Program-made: the position numbers and the translations under genes | Notes under the pieces: generated by a model | What the model saw: the letters and a program-made list of their open reading frames with translations, nothing else | What the model was told of the DNA's origin: nothing | Databases searched by the model: none | Assembly (NCBI RefSeq): GCF_000740675.1 | Contig: NZ_JPXI01000018.1 | Coordinates: 56,134 to 120,133, forward strand | From: Massilia sp. BSC265 | Lineage (GTDB): Bacteria > Pseudomonadota > Gammaproteobacteria > Burkholderiales > Burkholderiaceae_D | Direction of reading: 5' to 3' | Length of the DNA: 64,000 nt | Shown here: piece after piece, positions 47,113 to 56,393 of the stretch | Layout of the letters: each line of letters opens with the position of its first letter | Position numbering within the stretch: the stretch's first letter is position 1

Positions 47113-48296
47113 CAATGCCTTTCCACCCACATCAGGGCGCCAATGGCCAGCAACAGGAACAGCAGGCTCGGTGCGGCGGCCGTGAGGAAAGCCGGCAGCG
47201 CGGTCAGCAGGCCGAGGTTCGAGAACAGGGCATTGAGCAGCAGGAAGCCGACGCCGATCATGATGCCCACGAAAATCTTGAGGCTTACGCCGCCGCTGCG
47301 CGTGTGCAGGTAGGCGAAGGGCAGCGCCAGCGCCATCAGTACCAGGATCGACAGCGGATCGATGAGCTTCTTCCAGAATGCCACCTTGAAACGCCCGGTC
47401 TCCTGGCGGTTCTCCGCCAGGTGGCGCGTGTAGACGGCCAGTTCGTTGGCCGACATGCGCTCGGGATCGGAACGCGACACGGACAGGATCTTGGGCGTGA
47501 TTTCCGAGGCCAGGTCGAGCGTGTCGAGCTTGCGGGTGGAGACGGCGGCAGTGTCCTGGCCGAAGGCGGCGGCGATCGACTGGCCCTGCGGCACCGGGGT
47601 GCCCGGCGCGGGCAGCACGCGGCTGTTGGAGAACATGGTTTCGGTGACGCCGGCCAGGCGCCAGGTATTGTTGCCGCGATAGCTGCCGCTGCTGGCGGTG
47701 ATCAGGGCGCGCATGCGCATGTTGGCATCGAATTCGTACAGGCGCACGTCGACCAGCTGGCCGTCCGGGCGGATCTGGCGCACGTTGAAGAAGCGCGTGC
47801 CGGTCACCGGGCCCTTGACGCCCTCGGCATGGATGCTGTCCTTGGTCCACATCCCCGAGCGGAACTCGGCCGACATGGCCGAGCCCTTGGCCGACAGGCG
47901 CACGCGCTCGGCCAAAGGTGCGGTGCGGGGCGTGATCAGTTCGCCGAAGATGAAGGTGACCAGGACCAGCACGAGGCCGACCTTGAACAGCATCGAGGCC
48001 GCCATCCGCGTCGACATCGACGAGGCGCGCATGATGGTGAACTCGGAGCTCGAGGCGAACTGCGCCATCGTGTAGATGGTGCCGATCAGGGCCGCCACCG
48101 GCATCACCTGGTAGACGTTGCCCGGCACCAGCAGCAGTACGTACATCAACGCATGCTCGAATTCGTAGCCGCCCTTGCCCACCGAAGGCAGCTCCTGGGT
48201 CAGGTCCATGAACGAGATCAGGGCGAGGAAGGCGACCGCCACGAAGGCGACCGCCTGCAGGATGTTGACCGCGAAGTAGCGTTGCAGGATGCTCAT
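47112..48296 (-). CDS. lptG: LPS export ABC transporter permease LptG
   Basis: 394 residues from ATG 48296. Six helices are arranged as three near the N-terminus (RYFAVNILQAVAFVAVAFLALISF ...) and three near the C-terminus (DPLSILVLMALALPFAYLHTRSGG ...), enclosing a periplasmic beta-jellyroll. This is the YjgP/YjgQ family layout. With LptF and LptB it extracts lipopolysaccharide from the inner membrane. Its ATG overlaps the lptF stop by four bases. Confidence 0.94.
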   Translation of the reverse strand: MSILQRYFAVNILQAVAFVAVAFLALISFMDLTQELPSVGKGGYEFEHALMYVLLLVPGNVYQVMPVAALIGTIYTMAQFASSSEFTIMRASSMSTRMAASMLFKVGLVLVLVTFIFGELITPRTAPLAERVRLSAKGSAMSAEFRSGMWTKDSIHAEGVKGPVTGTRFFNVRQIRPDGQLVDVRLYEFDANMRMRALITASSGSYRGNNTWRLAGVTETMFSNSRVLPAPGTPVPQGQSIAAAFGQDTAAVSTRKLDTLDLASEITPKILSVSRSDPERMSANELAVYTRHLAENRQETGRFKVAFWKKLIDPLSILVLMALALPFAYLHTRSGGVSLKIFVGIMIGVGFLLLNALFSNLGLLTALPAFLTAAAPSLLFLLLAIGALMWVERH

Positions 48297-49459
48297 TCGG
48301 CCTCCACCCTGGCCAGCGGCTGGGGTGCCAGGGCCTTGCGGCGGGCGCCGCGGAGCCGTTTCCAGGCATTGAGCAAGGCCAGCGGATGCCAGCGGTGGTT
48401 GACGTTCAGGCGCCAGGCGAACAGCGCCGCCACCGTGAGCGCAGCGGCCAGGTGCAAGGGCCACCAGGCCATGTCGAATTCGAGCCTGCCACGCTGGACG
48501 CTTCTCTCCATCATTTTGTTCAGGTTCAGGTAGGTGAAGAAGATCAGCAGCGCCAGGATCATGTTGGCCGAACTGCCGGCGCGTGGATTGACGAAGCCGA
48601 GCGGGATGGCCAGCAGCATCAGCACCAGGCAGATGATGGGCGGAGAGATGCGCGCCAGCAGCTCGGCGCGGGTGTACTGGTTCTCGACCTGCAGCAGCGC
48701 CGAGGTGGGCAATGCATTGGTCGGCGTGTCGGTGCCGAGTACCGGCATCCGGGTGGCGACGCGCATCTTGTAGCGGTCGAACTCCATCGACTGGAAGTCG
48801 GCCTGCCCCGGGGTGCCGGAATAGCGCCGGCCGTTGCTCAACACCAGGTATTGGCCGCCCTTGGCATCGGTCTCGATGACGCCTTCCTTGGCGACGACCA
48901 CGGAGGTATTGCCGTTCTTGTCGCGCGAATTGACGAACACGTTCTGCACCACGGTGGCGCCGGTGGTGGAACGCTCGACGAAGAACACGCGGTCGGCGGA
49001 GGACGATTCGCGGAACTGCCCGGGCGCCACGCGCTTGAGGTCTTCGCGCTTCTGGAAGCGCTCCACGAATTCCGCGCGTTTCAGGGCTGCCCATGGCGCC
49101 GCCACCAGCGACAGCGCCGCGACCAGCGCGACGATCGGCAGGCCGAAAGTGAGCACCGGGCGGATCCAGCGCATCAGGGAGCTGCCGGAGGCGAACCAGA
49201 CGACCATTTCGGAATCGCGGTAGCTGCGCGTGACCGCGGCCAGCACCGAGATGAAGACCGTGAGGGTCAGGATGGTGGGCAAGTAATTGAGGATGGCGAA
49301 ACCGATAAGGGCCAGGACGTCGCTTGGGTCAACCTTGCCGCCGGCGGCCGTGCCCAGGACTTTGATGAGCGTCCAGGTGACCAGGATCGTGAACAGCACC
49401 GTAAAAGTGGCGCCGGCCGAGCTGGCCAATTCACGTTGCAGGGCGCGTCGAAAGATCAT
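48293..49459 (-). CDS. lptF: LPS export ABC transporter permease LptF
   Basis: 388 residues of the same six-helix YjgP/YjgQ family. The N-terminus MIFRRALQRELASSAGATFTVLF is typical of LptF. The mid-protein AGSSANMILALLIFFTYLNLNKMMER lies in the C-terminal helix set. It partners LptG, encoded next with an overlap. It is divergent from pepA with a 76-base gap, an arrangement shared with E. coli. Confidence 0.94.
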   Translation of the reverse strand: MIFRRALQRELASSAGATFTVLFTILVTWTLIKVLGTAAGGKVDPSDVLALIGFAILNYLPTILTLTVFISVLAAVTRSYRDSEMVVWFASGSSLMRWIRPVLTFGLPIVALVAALSLVAAPWAALKRAEFVERFQKREDLKRVAPGQFRESSSADRVFFVERSTTGATVVQNVFVNSRDKNGNTSVVVAKEGVIETDAKGGQYLVLSNGRRYSGTPGQADFQSMEFDRYKMRVATRMPVLGTDTPTNALPTSALLQVENQYTRAELLARISPPIICLVLMLLAIPLGFVNPRAGSSANMILALLIFFTYLNLNKMMERSVQRGRLEFDMAWWPLHLAAALTVAALFAWRLNVNHRWHPLALLNAWKRLRGARRKALAPQPLARVEAE

Positions 49460-49470
49460 TCAATAATAGC

Positions 49471-49476
49471 TATAAT
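49471..49476 (+). promoter_or_regulatory. Candidate -10 of the pepA promoter
   Basis: A perfect TATAAT lies 60 bases before the pepA start. The -35 position has only TCGAAA. It overlaps the short lptF/pepA divergent region. Confidence 0.4.
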
Positions 49477-49535
49477 TGCAGGTTAGGCACGTTGGTAAGC
49501 AAATGCGCCGCGAAAACAAACCGGAGAACCAAAAA

Positions 49536-51038
49536 ATGGACTTTAGCATAAAAGCATTCGACACCAAGACCACCCTGGCCGCTGCGAAAGCCGGCGTAGT
49601 GGCGGTTGCCGTGTTCGAAAACAAGACGCTGTCGCAGGCTGCCAAGGCCCTGGATGCCGGCGGCGACATCACCGCGGCGGTCAAGTCCGGCGACATCAGC
49701 GGCAAGGCCGGTTCAACCCTGCTGCTGCGCGGCGTGGCCGGCGTCGCCGCGGCACGCGTGCTGCTGGTGGGCATGGGCACGGCCGAAGCCGTGACCGAAA
49801 AGAACTACAACACCGCCGTCAGCGCAGCCGTGAAGGTGTTCGCCACCCTGGGCAGCCAGGATGCCATTATCGCATTCCCGCTCGCGGATGTGAAAGACCG
49901 CGACATCAACTGGGCGGTGCGCGCACTGGTGATCGCCGCCAATGAGACCGAACACAGAACTGATACGCAAAAGAGCAAGAAGGATCCGGCGCCTGCCGGC
50001 GTGCGCAAGATCACCATTGCCGCCGATGCCGCGAACGCCGCCACCGCACTCAAGCCGGTCCTGACCCAGGCCATCGCAATCTCGAACGGCATGGCGCTGA
50101 CCAAGGAGCTGGGCAACCTGTCGCCGAACGTCTGCACCCCGACCTACCTGGCCAATACCGCACGTTCGCTGGCCGACGAGTATGGCTTCGACATCGAAGT
50201 TCTGGAGCGCAAGCAGCTCGAGGCGCTGAAGATGGGCAGCTTCCTGTCGGTGGCCAAGGGCAGCGACGAAGCGCCGAAGTTCATCGTGCTCAAGCACATG
50301 GGCGGCAACAAGAAGGATGCGCCGGTGGTGCTGGTCGGCAAGGGCATCACCTTCGACACCGGCGGCATTTCGCTCAAGCCGGGGCCGAACATGGACGAGA
50401 TGAAATACGACATGTGCGGTGCCGGTTCGGTGCTCGGCACCTTCCGCGCCATCGGCGAGATGGGCTTGAAGCTGAACGTGGTCGGCATCGTGGCGGCCTG
50501 CGAAAACATGCCGTCGGGCCGTGCTACCAAGCCGGGCGACATCGTGACCTCGATGAACGGCCTGACCATCGAAATCCTGAATACCGACGCCGAAGGCCGC
50601 CTGATCCTGTGCGACGCCCTCACCTACGCCGAGCGCTTCAAGCCGGCCGCTGTCGTGGACATCGCAACGCTGACCGGCGCCTGCATCGTGGCCCTGGGCC
50701 ACCACACCAGCGGCCTGTTCACCCGCCACGACGACGCGCACGACGCACTGGCCGAGGAACTGCTGGACGCCGGCAAGCAGGCCGGCGACGTGGCATGGCG
50801 TTTCCCGCTGGGCGAACACTACAACGAGCAGCTGAAGTCGAACTTCGCCGACCTGGCCAACATCGGCACCCCGGGCGCAGCCTCGATCACCGCGGCCTGC
50901 TTCCTGGAGAACTTCACCCGCAAGTACACCTGGGCTCACCTGGACATCGCCGGCACTGCCTGGAAGTCGGGCGCAGCCAAGGGCGCGACCGGCCGTCCGG
51001 TGCCGCTGCTGACCACCTTCCTGATGAACCGCGTGTAA
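49536..51038 (+). CDS. pepA: Leucyl aminopeptidase (M17)
   Basis: 500 residues from ATG 49536 (ribosome binding site CGGAGA); an in-frame upstream start at 49476 lacks support. The M17 signature NTDAEGRL is intact. Other metal ligands lie in [16 protein letters not shown] and MKYDMCGAG. It is a two-zinc (or Mn) cytoplasmic hexamer that removes N-terminal Leu and others. In E. coli PepA also binds DNA as an accessory recombination and regulatory factor. Not all homologues do. Confidence 0.95.
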   Translation: MDFSIKAFDTKTTLAAAKAGVVAVAVFENKTLSQAAKALDAGGDITAAVKSGDISGKAGSTLLLRGVAGVAAARVLLVGMGTAEAVTEKNYNTAVSAAVKVFATLGSQDAIIAFPLADVKDRDINWAVRALVIAANETEHRTDTQKSKKDPAPAGVRKITIAADAANAATALKPVLTQAIAISNGMALTKELGNLSPNVCTPTYLANTARSLADEYGFDIEVLERKQLEALKMGSFLSVAKGSDEAPKFIVLKHMGGNKKDAPVVLVGKGITFDTGGISLKPGPNMDEMKYDMCGAGSVLGTFRAIGEMGLKLNVVGIVAACENMPSGRATKPGDIVTSMNGLTIEILNTDAEGRLILCDALTYAERFKPAAVVDIATLTGACIVALGHHTSGLFTRHDDAHDALAEELLDAGKQAGDVAWRFPLGEHYNEQLKSNFADLANIGTPGAASITAACFLENFTRKYTWAHLDIAGTAWKSGAAKGATGRPVPLLTTFLMNRV

Positions 51039-51053
51039 TGCGCGAAAGTGCTG

Positions 51054-51102
51054 CGATGAAATATCCTTTCACCGCAGCTCTCAGGTGAAATATTATTTCA
51101 CC
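51054..51102. repeat. Two adjacent GTGAAATAT-type palindromes
   Basis: GATGAAATATCCTTTCACC (51054-51072) and GGTGAAATATTATTTCACC (51084-51102) are near-identical copies 30 bases apart. The second is a perfect 8-bp palindrome around ATT. They lie after the pepA stop and before the terminator, as paired operators or 3'-UTR hairpins. Confidence 0.6.
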
Positions 51103-51122
51103 GAGAAAAATAGCCCAGAAAA

Positions 51123-51148
51123 AAACAGCCCCGCGTGCGGGGCTGTTT
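51123..51148. terminator. Bidirectional rho-independent terminator
   Basis: A perfect 12-bp stem AAACAGCCCCGC / GCGGGGCTGTTT has A-rich DNA on its left and TTTTT downstream (51151-51155). It serves pepA and the convergent lipoprotein gene. Confidence 0.85.
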
Positions 51149-51160
51149 CATTTTTACGCT

Positions 51161-51631
51161 TCAGAACACCGGGCTCTCGACCCGCTGGGATGCCGCCAGT
51201 TCCGCCGCCGGCTTGGCCGGTGCCATCAGCACCGTCAGGTTGGCCGGGTAGGACCAGCTGGCCCCCGAATATTTATCCACCGCGAATCCCATGCCGGCGC
51301 TGATGATCACATTGCCCATCAGGCTCATCGCATCGGGACGCGAGCCGAAGGCTTCCTGCGCCGTGCCCATGCCCTCTTTCTTGCAACTGACGACCAGGGG
51401 CTCGGCGCTGCGCGAGATGGTGACGCGCCCGGGGGCCACGACGAACCAGCGTCCCAGGTTGTTGGTCAGCAGGCATCCCACTCCGCCGACTTCCTGGTAG
51501 TCGAGCACGGCGTGCACTTCGACCTGCTGTTGCAGAGGCGCATCGGACACGGTGGCGCAAGCACCCAGCACGAGCGCTGCGGATAACGAGGGAAGTACGG
51601 AAAGGAAAAGCCTGCGGGAGAAACGCGACAT
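51161..51631 (-). CDS. Putative lipoprotein of unknown function
   Basis: 156 residues from ATG 51631; a longer open frame upstream is not supported. The N-terminus MSRFSRRLFLSVLPSLSAALVLGACATV is a lipoprotein signal with lipobox LGAC. The acceptor Cys is residue 25, and Ala at +2 suggests outer-membrane sorting. The mature part has two cysteines (GGVGCLLTN, VVSCKKEG) that could pair, and a glycine-containing hydrophobic segment (GNVIISAGMGFAVDKYSG) as in proteins of the 'rickettsial surface antigen' type. No function is assigned. Confidence 0.7.
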   Translation of the reverse strand: MSRFSRRLFLSVLPSLSAALVLGACATVSDAPLQQQVEVHAVLDYQEVGGVGCLLTNNLGRWFVVAPGRVTISRSAEPLVVSCKKEGMGTAQEAFGSRPDAMSLMGNVIISAGMGFAVDKYSGASWSYPANLTVLMAPAKPAAELAASQRVESPVF

Positions 51632-51698
51632 GGAGCCCACCAGAAATGCTGTATGCCCCATTAACGGCAGGCGAAAGCATATCCTGAGGGCAGAGACG

Positions 51699-51914
51699 CT
51701 ATTTGTCCTGGTCGGCGCACAGTGCAGTAAAGCGCGGCACCATGGCGCCATCGACGCTGACGGTCTCGAAGAAGGCAGCCCGCGGACGCACCCAGACGGC
51801 GCCGTCCTGGCCGCGGTAGACCATCACGGGAGTATGGTCTGCTTCCATCACGGCTTCGCAGACCAGCTCGTAGATGCCGCCCTTGTAATGGCGGTAGCGC
51901 CTGGCAGCCGGCAA
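51699..51914 (-). CDS. DUF1653 family protein
   Basis: 71 residues, the usual DUF1653 size. YRHYKGGIYELVCEAVMEADHTPVMVYRGQDGAVWVRPRAAFFETV and RFTAL match the family. It is a small cytoplasmic SH3-like protein of unknown role. It starts two bases after the preceding gene's stop on the minus strand, so the two may be cotranscribed. Confidence 0.8.
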   Translation of the reverse strand: MPAARRYRHYKGGIYELVCEAVMEADHTPVMVYRGQDGAVWVRPRAAFFETVSVDGAMVPRFTALCADQDK

Positions 51915-51916
51915 GA

Positions 51917-52267
51917 TCAGACCTTGCTGTCCTCGAGGGTCTTCTGCTTCTTCTTGAGGCCCTGGATGACCTTCAGCACGCCTTCCATGCCGGCGGCCTC
52001 GTCCAGCTCGCTGAAGGCGTCGAGCACTTCGTTGAGCACGCGGTTACGCACCGCCGCTTCGTCTTGCGTGACAGCAGGCTTCTGCTCGGCTTCCTTGGCG
52101 AACTTCGACGGCGCCTCGGCCGCGGCCTTGGCGCCATGCGTCAGGGCCGCCTGCCAGATTACCCAGCGGCGCTGGGTTTCATAGACGAGGTATTCCTCGG
52201 GCTTGTCTTCGCGGCGGCGGGTGATGTGGCCTTCGCGTTGGGCCCACGCTTCGAATGCAGTGCGCAT
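51917..52267 (-). CDS. Hypothetical protein
   Basis: 116 residues from ATG 52267, preferred because AAAGGA lies six bases upstream; an in-frame ATG at 52300 has none. The N-terminal half, MRTAFEAWAQREGHITRRRE ... YLVYETQRRWVIWQAAL, resembles short proteins seen in phage and plasmid regions (a repeated aromatic 'RRWVIWQAA' motif). The C-terminal half is Lys/Ala/Glu-rich and likely helical or coiled coil. Function is unrecognised. Confidence 0.6.
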   Translation of the reverse strand: MRTAFEAWAQREGHITRRREDKPEEYLVYETQRRWVIWQAALTHGAKAAAEAPSKFAKEAEQKPAVTQDEAAVRNRVLNEVLDAFSELDEAAGMEGVLKVIQGLKKKQKTLEDSKV

Positions 52268-52803
52268 TTCAGTCCTTTGTAAATCAGCGTTCGGGTTCAT
52301 TTGCTATCGAAAAAACAAGGTTTCGAATAGTACCATTTTGCACCTTGCCAACATGCCCGCACGATTGAGCACGCATGGGACAACCGAACTTGTTCCTGGA
52401 TTCGTAAATGGTACAACTTTAGTTGCCTTAGCGCAATTAGTATATTCCACAGAGAAACAGTGTTAAATGCCGTGGCGCTAGTTTAATTCTTTTGCGAACG
52501 TTTTTATAGTCCGCACGGGACAAATTCGCCAACTTCTTTATTAATTTATTAAGCAATTCTAGCATAGCCACTTGTACGGTACACAATGTTAGTGGCCCTT
52601 CAATAACAATTGCTGGGTGACTAGTATAAATACCACTGTCATACCATTCGCCATGATGCGGTCGGCATGGCCCCCTATCGCAACATGCGTTGCAATAGAT
52701 CAAGAGCAGATGGAACCGTGAAATGATGATGGATAAGGCGGCCAGCTGTTCGCCCATCCGGCAAACGGTTATCATGCCGCCTTTGCTCCCCGCCCTGCCG
52801 CCC
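52268..52803. other. Low-GC intergenic islet, no supportable gene
   Basis: About 530 bases between the hypothetical protein and xth. From about 52310 to 52720 the base composition falls to roughly 40% G+C (70 of 180 bases in 52441-52620 by hand count). The flanks are near 65%. Open frames here are short or antisense to xth. A minus-strand stretch ending at 52437 is open but matches nothing recognised. It may be remnant foreign DNA. Confidence 0.5.
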
Positions 52804-53571
52804 ATGAAGATCGCCACCTGGAACGTCAATTCGCTGAAAGTCCGCCTCCAGCACCTGCTCACCTGGCTGGAAGCCAATCCGGTCGACGTCCTGTGCATCC
52901 AGGAGACCAAGCTTACCGACGACAGATTCCCGCTGGCCGACATCGAGGCCGCCGGCTACCACGCCGCTTTCACTGGCCAGAAGACCTATAACGGCGTGGC
53001 GATCCTGTCGAAGCACCCGATCGACGATATCCAGAAGAACAACCCGCACTTCGAGGACGAGCAGCAACGCATCCTCGCCGCGACCATCGCCGGCATGCGC
53101 ATCGTCTGCGCCTACATGCCGAACGGGCAGGAAATCGGCAGCGACAAGTTTGCCTACAAAATGGCCTGGCTGGCCGCACTACGCGAATGGATCGCCGCCG
53201 AGATGCGCGCGCATCCGAACCTGGCCCTGCTGGGCGACTACAACATCGCGCCGGAAGAGCGCGACGTGCACGACCCGGCCGAATGGGAAAACCACATCCA
53301 CTTCACGCCGCCTGAACGCGAAGCGATGCAGGAGCTGATGGGGCTGGGACTGAAAGACGCCTTCCGCCTGTTCGAGCAGTCGGAAAAACAGTACAGCTGG
53401 TGGGACTACCGCCAGATGGCCTTCCGCCGCAACCGCGGCCTGCGGATCGACCACATCCTCCTGAGCGAGACCTTGGCCAGTCGCTGCATCGCCTGCCACA
53501 TCGACCGCGAGACGCGCAAGTGGGAGCAGCCGTCGGATCATGTGCCCGTGGTCGCGACCCTCGAAGACTGA
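52804..53571 (+). CDS. xth: Exodeoxyribonuclease III
   Basis: 255 residues from ATG 52804. The N-terminus MKIATWNVNSLKVR has the conserved Asn. CIQETKL carries the metal-binding Glu, GDYNIAPEE the DxN pair, and QPSDHVPVVATLE the catalytic Asp-His. It acts on AP sites and 3' blocks in base excision repair and degrades duplex DNA 3' to 5'. It converges on a GGDEF-EAL gene through a GTAGGGTGGGC palindrome. Confidence 0.94.
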   Translation: MKIATWNVNSLKVRLQHLLTWLEANPVDVLCIQETKLTDDRFPLADIEAAGYHAAFTGQKTYNGVAILSKHPIDDIQKNNPHFEDEQQRILAATIAGMRIVCAYMPNGQEIGSDKFAYKMAWLAALREWIAAEMRAHPNLALLGDYNIAPEERDVHDPAEWENHIHFTPPEREAMQELMGLGLKDAFRLFEQSEKQYSWWDYRQMAFRRNRGLRIDHILLSETLASRCIACHIDRETRKWEQPSDHVPVVATLED

Positions 53572-53582
53572 CACATGCCTTT

Positions 53583-53613
53583 GTAGGGTGGGCGGGGGAC
53601 CCGCCCACCCTAC
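53583..53613. repeat. REP-like palindrome, GTAGGGTGGGC family (copy 3)
   Basis: Perfect 14-bp arms GTAGGGTGGGCGGG / CCCGCCCACCCTAC around GGA, between convergent xth and the GGDEF-EAL gene. The right arm supplies the TAG stop of the minus-strand gene (53612-53610). Confidence 0.85.
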
Positions 53614-56252
53614 TGCTCGACTGCGTCCGGCACCGGACTGACGAGCAGCCGCGCCGCCTCCGCAGCCGGCAGCGGGCGCGCAAACAGGTATCCCTGTGCG
53701 TACTGGCAGCCATAGCCGCCCAGCAGCTCGTACTGCCCTTCCGTCTCGACGCCTTCGGCCACCACTGACAGCCCCAGGCTGTTGGCCAGCGCCATCACCG
53801 CCGCCACGATGGCGCGGTCCTCCGAACTGGCTTCCAGCTCGCGCACGAAGGCGCGATCGATCTTGATCTTGCGGACCGGAAAGCGCTTCAGGTAGGCCAG
53901 GCTCGAATAGCCGGTGCCGAAATCGTCGATCGACAGGCGCATGCCCATGCCGTTGATCTGGCGGAGGATGTCGAGCGTATGGCCGCCATGCTGCATCAGC
54001 GCGGTTTCGGTAAGCTCGAATTCCACCAGCGACGGGTCGATCCCGGTCTCGCCGACGATGCGGCAGATCGAGGACACCAGCCCGTCGTGCATGAACTGGC
54101 GCGCCGACAGGTTGATCGCCAGCGGCACGGCAAGCAGCCCCTCGCGCTGCCACGCCATGTTCTGTTCACAGGCGGCGCGGATCACCCACTCGCCCACGGG
54201 GACGATCATCCCGTTCTCTTCGAGGATGGGGATGAATTCGTCCGGTCCCACCAGGAGTTTTCCATCCCGGCGCCAGCGCAGCAGTACCTCGAGCGCATGC
54301 AGGCGCCGCGTGGCGGTGTCGATGATGGGCTGGTAGTGCAGCTCGAATTCCTCGCGCGCCAGGGCCCCGCGCAGGTTTGACTCCAGCTCGAAGCGGCGGG
54401 CCGCCGCCTGGTTCATGCGCTGGTCGAAGAACTGGTAATTGTTGCGCCCTGCCGCCTTGGCGTGGTACATCGCCGCGTCGGCATGGCGCATCAGGGTTTC
54501 CACGTCGTTGCCGTCGTCGGGGCACAGGCAGATGCCGATCGACGGCGAGATGTGCAGGCTGTGGCCCTCGAACGGGAACGGGGTGGCGAGCAGGTCGATG
54601 ATCTTGTCGGCTACCTTCGCGCAGTCCGGCGCGCCGTCGACATCCGACAGCAGCACCACGAATTCGTCGCCGCCCAGGCGCGCCACGGTGTCGCTGTCGC
54701 GCACGGCCGTGCACAGGCGCCGCGCCACCTCGCGCAGCAGCTGGTCGCCGGTGGCGTGGCCGAGCGAGTCGTTGATGGTCTTGAAGCGGTCGAGGTCGAG
54801 GAACATCACGGCCAGCCGACCTTTGCCATCCTTGGCATTGCGGTGTGCCGAGCGCAACGCGCACTCGAGCCGGTCGGACAACAGCGCGCGGTTCGGCAAC
54901 CCGGTCAGGCTGTCGTGGTAGGCCATGTGGTGCACCCGCGCCTCGGCCTGGCGGCGCTCGGCGATTTCTTCCTGCAGCAAGGCGTTCGCCCCGGCCAGCT
55001 CGGCGGTGCGCTCGGCCACCCGGATCTCGAGCTCGTCGCGCGCGCGCCGGATCGCGTCGGCCGCCTCGCGCCGCGCGGTGACGTCGTCGATCAGCCAAAC
55101 GCTGCGCCCCGTCTTCTCGGCAGCGTCGAACAGGCGGCCCGACAGGCGCGCCCAGAACAGCGTGCCGTCGCGACGCGCCATCCGGTATTCCGCCGTGTGC
55201 ACCTGGCCGGCCTCGAAGCTGCGCGCGGTGTCGATGCGCGCCAGCTTCCAGCTGGCCTCGTCCGGGTACAAGGCGCGCACCGGGTTGCCATCCATGCCGC
55301 CGGCGGGGCTGCCAAACAGCTCCTCCATCTTGCTGTTGCAATGCAGGGTGACGCCGTCCTTGACCACCGCGATGCCGAGCACTGCGTTGTCGAGGATGGC
55401 GCGGTTCTCCATCAGCGCATTGCGCAGTTGGATCTCATCGAGACGCTCGCGGGTGCGATCCTCGAACATCCAGATGGTTCCCAGCTCCGGGTCTTCGGGA
55501 TTGAACAGGTAGCCGTTGAGCTGGCTCCAGACGCGCGAGCCATCCTTGCGCACCAGCTCGGTCTCGGCGCGATAGGGGATGCCGCGCGCCAGCTGCGGAT
55601 AGGCGAGCGCGCCGAAGTCGTGCCAGGACTGGTCGTCCGGGTAGATGATGCGGGTCGAGCGGCCCAGCGCCTCGCCGTCGCGGTAGCCGAATATCGCCGA
55701 GAAGGCCGGGTTGTAGCGCTGGATGATGCCGTTGCGGGTGTACAGGATGCCGATCGTGGCGTTCTTCATGATGGCCTGCACCTCGAACAGCGTCTGGCGC
55801 ACATCGGTCACGTCCTCGGCGATCCAGATCGTGCCCGCCTCGCGCACCGCGGGGTCGACCGCGCGGCCACGCAGGCGCGCCCAGATGATCGAGCCGTCGC
55901 GCCGGCGGAACGGCTGCTCGCCCTTCTCGTACAGGCCGCCGGCAGCGAGCACCGGATAGGCTTCGGCCAACAGGGCCTGGTAATCCTCGGGCGTCGGGAA
56001 GATGTCGGCCGGATGAAGGGCGCACATGTCGGAGTAGGAATAGTCGAGCATCTCGCAGATGCGCGGGTTGCACGACTTGAACTGGCCCGGCAGCGTGAAG
56101 ACGATGCCGACCGGCGCGCTTTCCAGGATGGCGTGCTGGTCGCGCAGGGCGATGCGCAGCATCTCGTGCTCGAGGTCGCCCCCATCGCCCAGCGGCTGGT
56201 CGGCAGGGGCGTTGCCGGCTGCGAGCTGGAGCTCGCGGGAGTGTCGGTCCAT
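53610..56252 (-). CDS. PAS-PAS-PAS-GGDEF-EAL c-di-GMP signalling protein (EVL variant)
   Basis: 880 residues, no membrane segment. Three PAS/PAC modules (about residues 35-155, 155-280 and 285-405) share a recurring pattern (NPAFSAIFGY, RKDGSRVWSQL). A short coiled coil follows. GGDEF is intact at 527-531. The EAL domain reads EVL (Glu655) instead of EAL, a variant found in active enzymes. ELTET, DDFGTGYSSL, KIDRAF and AEGVET are all canonical. Both activities are plausible. The stop codon lies in a REP-like repeat. Confidence 0.9.
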   Translation of the reverse strand: MDRHSRELQLAAGNAPADQPLGDGGDLEHEMLRIALRDQHAILESAPVGIVFTLPGQFKSCNPRICEMLDYSYSDMCALHPADIFPTPEDYQALLAEAYPVLAAGGLYEKGEQPFRRRDGSIIWARLRGRAVDPAVREAGTIWIAEDVTDVRQTLFEVQAIMKNATIGILYTRNGIIQRYNPAFSAIFGYRDGEALGRSTRIIYPDDQSWHDFGALAYPQLARGIPYRAETELVRKDGSRVWSQLNGYLFNPEDPELGTIWMFEDRTRERLDEIQLRNALMENRAILDNAVLGIAVVKDGVTLHCNSKMEELFGSPAGGMDGNPVRALYPDEASWKLARIDTARSFEAGQVHTAEYRMARRDGTLFWARLSGRLFDAAEKTGRSVWLIDDVTARREAADAIRRARDELEIRVAERTAELAGANALLQEEIAERRQAEARVHHMAYHDSLTGLPNRALLSDRLECALRSAHRNAKDGKGRLAVMFLDLDRFKTINDSLGHATGDQLLREVARRLCTAVRDSDTVARLGGDEFVVLLSDVDGAPDCAKVADKIIDLLATPFPFEGHSLHISPSIGICLCPDDGNDVETLMRHADAAMYHAKAAGRNNYQFFDQRMNQAAARRFELESNLRGALAREEFELHYQPIIDTATRRLHALEVLLRWRRDGKLLVGPDEFIPILEENGMIVPVGEWVIRAACEQNMAWQREGLLAVPLAINLSARQFMHDGLVSSICRIVGETGIDPSLVEFELTETALMQHGGHTLDILRQINGMGMRLSIDDFGTGYSSLAYLKRFPVRKIKIDRAFVRELEASSEDRAIVAAVMALANSLGLSVVAEGVETEGQYELLGGYGCQYAQGYLFARPLPAAEAARLLVSPVPDAVEQ

Positions 56253-56334
56253 AGTGATTCTTGATTATCTCGGCTAACTTGCCATTTAGCAATCATAAAC
56301 CACAAAGCCTTGATGTTCCAAAACTAACAGACAC

Positions 56335-56362
56335 AAAAATGGGCCGTGTTGTTACGGCCCAT
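56335..56362 (-). terminator. Rho-independent terminator of the prp operon
   Basis: On the minus strand the stem ATGGGCCGT / ACGGCCCAT with loop AACAAC ends in T5. It lies 32 bases after the prpF stop. Confidence 0.8.
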
Positions 56363-56393
56363 CAATCATTCTTGCTTCACCTGCAGGCTTATT

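Noticed and set aside
52437..52943. Minus-strand open frame of 168 codons overlapping xth
   Set aside because: Its first half is antisense to xth and the rest matches no family; no ribosome binding site precedes a plausible internal start.
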